Source of the DNA: Cavia porcellus
Taxonomy: Eukaryota; Chordata; Mammalia; Rodentia; Caviidae
Direction of reading: 5' to 3'
Assembly (NCBI RefSeq): GCF_034190915.1
Contig: NW_026947484.1
Coordinates: forward strand, 137,056,982 to 137,120,981
Length of the DNA stretch: 64,000 nucleotides
Shown: positions 60,897 to 64,000 of the stretch, one piece after another
Numbering within the stretch: position 1 is the stretch's first letter
How the letters are laid out: each line of letters starts with the position of its first letter
The notes under the pieces: generated by a model
What the model was told of the DNA's origin: nothing
The model's input: the letters and a program-made list of their open reading frames with translations, nothing else
Databases searched by the model: none
Program-made: the position numbers and the translations under genes

Positions 60897-60914
60897 TGGC
60901 CACTAGGGGGCGAG
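60897..60914 (+). promoter_or_regulatory. CTCF-like motif at the 5' edge of copy D
   Basis: TGGCCACTAGGGGGCGAG matches the CTCF core (CCASYAGRKGGC) at every core position. It is the first recognisable sequence of the inserted copy D, one base inside the target-site duplication. Binding is inferred only from the motif. Confidence 0.6.
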
Positions 60915-61730
60915 CCAGACACCAACCTTTTCTCATGGGTCAGCACCATTCAGAGATGGGGGGGACGGGGTGTTGGAGGGGGTTGGGGGGATTGGGGATG
61001 GGACAAGAAAAGAAGTCACCAAGAAGCAAACTCTCTCTGTGAATTGGTGCCATGCATGGGCCACTGCAGGAACAGTCAGACACCAGCCTTTTCCTGTGAA
61101 TCAGTGCCATTTGTGGACGTCAAGGGAAGACAGCAAGAAGTCAACGAGAAGCAAGCCCACCCTGCGAGGTGGCCCCATGTGCAGGCTGCTGGAGGGAGAT
61201 CAGATGCCAGCTCCCTTCAGCGGGCGGGCTGGGAAACAAGAAGAGCCAACTACCCGTCTCTTTCTCTGCCATAAGCAACCAGCTAATCTGGAAAAACACA
61301 GGCTGTAATGATAGCTGTTGAGGTAAAATCCAATTTAATGCTTGTAGTGTTTAGGGTTTCACTGACTCTGCAGGTCTAAAGCTTATGGTCTGATCGTCTA
61401 TTCAGAGGATGGCAATACGCAGTGTAGCATCTATGGGGGATCTCCTTCTGAGCGTGGTGGCCATTGTTAATTCCCTGTCACCTTATTCTGTAACATTTTC
61501 ACTGTTTTGTTGGGGTGGGTTTTATTCTGTTTTGTCTTATATGACTTTATTATATCCAATGGCATGAACACCTATTTCAAAGATAACAAGATATGTTATG
61601 TTAGCCATTTTGGATTTACTATTATCTTGTTTTGAAGTCCTTTATTGCATTCATTGTTTTGCTTTTATTGGTTCTATTCTGTTCTATTTTGCTTGAGTTT
61701 TGCTATGTCTGAAGTTATAGGCAACTTTCT

Positions 61731-61812
61731 TTTTTTTTGTACTGGGGATTAAGCTCACGACCTAGCGTTTGCCAGGCAGGTGCTTATGCCTCTGAGCTAA
61801 ATCCCGGCTATG
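61731..61812 (-). repeat. ID-like SINE in copy D, minus strand
   Basis: A T9 run, TACTGGGGATTAAGCTCACG, CCAGGCAGGTGCTTATGCCT and CTGAGCTAAATCCCGGC give an inverted ID. Flanking TATAGGCA and TATGGGCA (7 of 8) may be its target-site duplication. It interrupts the last AT-rich unit. Confidence 0.85.
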
Positions 61813-62240
61813 GGCAGCTATTTTGAAGATAACAAAAGGCATTATGATAACTATTATTGATTTCATATTGTTTTGAAGGCCTGTATCACACCGGCTTGTT
61901 TTGATTGACTATATTCTGTTTTATTTTGCTTGGTTTTATTCTCTTTAAAATAAAACTTAAAAAAGAGACAGTGGTTGCCAGGGCTTGGAAAAGGGAAGGA
62001 TGAATAGGACAGCAAAATTATCTTGTGTGATGCCATAATAATGGTGGATACATGCCATTATACGTTTTTCAGGACCCACAGAGCATACAACACCACGAGT
62101 GAACCTTACTGTAGACAATGGACTTTGACTGAGTGACATTCAGTGTAGGTCTTCAGTGATAACGAACGCACCACTCTGATAAGCAAGGATCGCAGTGCAG
62201 GAGCTCGTGCATGTGCAGTGCAGGGGCTGGACGGAAGAAA

Positions 62241-62679
62241 GTCTGTTAGAAAAACATGCTGACTAATTTTCTACCGTTCTATTTCACTTTTGTTGTGATT
62301 CTTTTATTACAGTACGATGTCTTGCTTTGTTCTTCAGTAGCCTCTCCTGTCTTCACTGCATTTTCCATCCAGCTGATTCCAAGAAACCGTCTTGCAGATA
62401 GTCCAGTAGCAACGCTCCATCCTCTGCTGGGTTCCGTCAGCAAAACCCTTTACCTGAAAAACTAGGTAATTGCTCTCCTACCTCAGTATTCAGTGGTTTT
62501 ATAGACAATATTTCTAGAGAAACCTCACCAAGCTGGCCCATGAACTTTGGTGTCATGACCACAAGCCAAAGGGGAACGCTCAGTTCTGCCCTGCACACTG
62601 ACTGTTCCCCAGTCTCTGAAGGTGAGTAGCCCATATCTTCTTCCTTTCTTTCTTTTTTTTTTTTTTTTTTGCGGGGTGG
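62241..62679. other. Unassigned stretch with an exon-like open segment
   Basis: Between L1M and copy E there is sequence matching no repeat I know. Two overlapping frames are open: 62256-62465 (69 codons) and about 62402-62621 (about 73 codons). The latter ends at a consensus donor AAG|GTGAGT at 62619-62627. A T-rich tract at 62637-62670 follows. Confidence 0.4.
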
Positions 62680-63640
62680 GCGGTGTTTAAAGATAATAAA
62701 ACCAAGCAAAATAAAACAGATTAGGGCTGGGGAGTTAGCTCAACAGCACAAGCACCTTCCTGGCAAGTGCGAGGTTGTGAGTTCAATCCCTGGTATCCCC
62801 CCCCAAAGATAAAACAGAATATAGCCAATCAAAACAAACCAGTGTAAGTAACACAGGCCTTCAAAACAAGATAATAGGACAACGGTTACCATAATGTCTC
62901 TTGTTGTCTTCAAAATAGCTGCCCATAACTTCAGACATAGTAAAAATCAAACAAAACAGAACAGAATAGAACCAATAAAAACAAAACAATGAATGCAGTA
63001 AAGGACTTAAAACAAGACAATAGTAAATCCAAAATGGCTACCATAATATATCTTGTTATCTTTGAAATAGCTGCCCATGCCACTGGATATAATAAAATCA
63101 AGCAAGACAGAACAGAATAAAACCCAAGCCAACAAAACAATGAAAATGGTACAGGGCTTCAAAATAAGATAATAGGGAATTAACAATGGCCACCACCTTC
63201 AGAAAAAGATCCCCCTTAGACATTACATTGCATATTGTTATCTTCTGAATAGATGATCAGACTACTGGCTTTAGACTTACAAACCTAGTGAAACACTTAA
63301 CACTACAAGTATTTAGTTGTATTTTATCTCAATAGCTACCATTGCAGCCTGTGTTTCTCCAGATCAGCCAGTCAGGGCGGCAGCCAGGAGTGGGGGCCCT
63401 TGCCTCTTCTTGTCTCCCAGCCCATGTGCCAGAAGGGGCTGGCATCTGGATATCTCCTTACCAGCCTGCACATGGCACAACTCACAGGGAGGGCTTGTTT
63501 CTTGTTGACTTCCTGTTCTCCACACATTCGGCAATGGTACCAACTCACGGGAAATGGCTGGCACCTGGCCATCCTCTCAGCGGCCCATGCATGGAGGGCT
63601 TGCTTCTTGTTAACTTCTTGTTCTCCTCCCTTACAGTTCA
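62680..63640 (-). repeat. Composite tandem-repeat family, copy E (minus strand)
   Basis: On the + strand it begins with an altered terminus (GTTTAAAGATAATAAAACC), then AT-rich units with landmarks near 62885, 63036 and 63187 (periods about 150), the middle part (63200-63360) and two 5'-module subunits. The repeated blocks are GGGAGGGCTTGTTTCTTGTT near 63487 and its relative near 63594. An ID SINE interrupts the first unit. With copy D it forms an inverted pair. Confidence 0.85.
62721..62808 (+). repeat. ID-like SINE inside copy E
   Basis: AGGGCTGGGGAGTTAGCTCA, ACAGCACAAGCACC and GAGTTCAATCCCTGGTATCC are followed by a C8 run instead of an A tail. It is flanked by perfect ATAAAACAGA repeats at 62711-62720 and 62809-62818, so it inserted after copy E formed. 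Confidence 0.9.
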
Positions 63641-64000
63641 TACCTTCTTGCTCTCACCCAAACTTTCAGCATTTTCTGCAACTGTACCCTGCTCAACTGG
63701 TGAGCACATTTCTTGCTTTATTACGAATAGAGAAGCTTTGAGATGGAAGGCACTCACCTTCCCATTACTAAATCTAGCAACCTTCATTCTCACCAATCTC
63801 TTCTCCAAGACACTGAAATGGATTGAAATTTCCTCCCCCTAATTAAAGCCAAGCCCTGGCTTGAGATCTGGACCTCAGGCCTTCCTTCTCCTTCTCATGG
63901 ACACGTCTCCTACAGAGATCACTAATACCTCGTCTGCCAAGATTTCACTGTATTAAGCCTTTTGCATCACTTTACAAACATGCTCATCTTTAAAAGAAGA
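63641..64000. other. Unassigned end of window
   Basis: C/T-rich at first, with no gene or family recognised. It may continue copy E's 5' flank. Confidence 0.3.

Larger units (their letters stand above)
60896..61960 (+). repeat. Composite tandem-repeat family, copy D (most complete)
   Basis: This is a 1,065-bp insert with defined ends. The flanks carry AAAAGGGACTGTGGTT (60880-60895) and AAAAGAGACAGTGGTT (61961-61976), a 16-bp target-site duplication with 14 matches at a T/AAAA site. The 5' module has three subunit starts (CAGACACC-like) near 60916, 61076 and 61201. The middle part (about 61285-61440) leads to three AT-rich units (landmarks 61461, 61605, 61851, the last shifted by a SINE), ending TTCTCTTTAAAATAAA at about 61955. 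Confidence 0.85.
60790..62240 (+). mobile_element. Ancient L1M 3' UTR split by copy D
   Basis: The left part (60790-60895) reads AAAAGTCTACATGCTGTTTA and CTGGAAAAGGCAAAATTTTA, then GACAGTAAAAG. The right part (61961-62240) resumes with GACAGTGGTTGCCAGGGCTT, GGTGGATACATGCCATTATA, CACCACGAGTGAACCTTACT and ACCACTCTGATAAGC. The two halves are adjacent in the L1M consensus, so everything between them is an insertion. Confidence 0.8.

Overview
This window is non-coding mammalian DNA. I found no intact protein-coding gene, rRNA, real tRNA, CRISPR array or bacterial signal. Short tRNA-derived SINEs with A and B boxes (ID-like), 7SL-derived B1-like monomers, fused B1+ID dimers, MaLR-type solo LTRs and several L1 copies together point to a rodent outside the mouse/rat group. 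A beaver or kangaroo-rat lineage is my best guess, at low confidence. All family names rest on recalled consensus features, not on a search.

Layout. Positions 1-25,000 are a pile of L1 elements, nearly all on the + strand. They comprise an almost full-length but dead L1 (323-5937), an ancient L1M copy cut up by SINEs and an LTR (5960-12320), a 5'-truncated L1 (12826-18070) carrying two nested insertions, the 3' end of another L1M (18085-18632), an L1M ORF1 fragment (22190-23150) and a third L1 3' half (23385-24720). From 25,000 to 64,000 the density drops. There I see ancient L1M, L2, MIR and hAT (MER1, MER5A) relics, MaLR solo LTRs, many ID/B1 SINEs, microsatellites and long stretches of unassigned single-copy-looking DNA.

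The most interesting structure is a composite repeat family with six copies in the window (A 12985-13553, B 33320-34053, C 54302-55130 minus, D 60896-61960, E 62680-63640 minus, F 47015-47330 minus, divergent). The better copies have a GC-richer 5' module of about 110-160 bp repeated subunits, a middle stretch, and a 3' AT-rich array of three to four units with a period near 150 bp. They end in CTTTAAAATAAA or a close variant. The last bases resemble the 3' end of the L1 at 5877-5937. Copies A and D are flanked by target-site duplications at points where the interrupted host L1 rejoins. This supports movement by L1 machinery, and I do not recognise the family.

Other points worth checking are a hAT-like transposon end at 13869, an exact 63-bp tandem duplication (period 69) at 19798-19929, a CTCF-like motif at the 5' edge of copy D, a degenerate minisatellite at 58915-59190, and an exon-like open stretch abutting a consensus splice donor near 62621. 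There is no operon-like or pathway relation. The history is one of nested retrotransposition.
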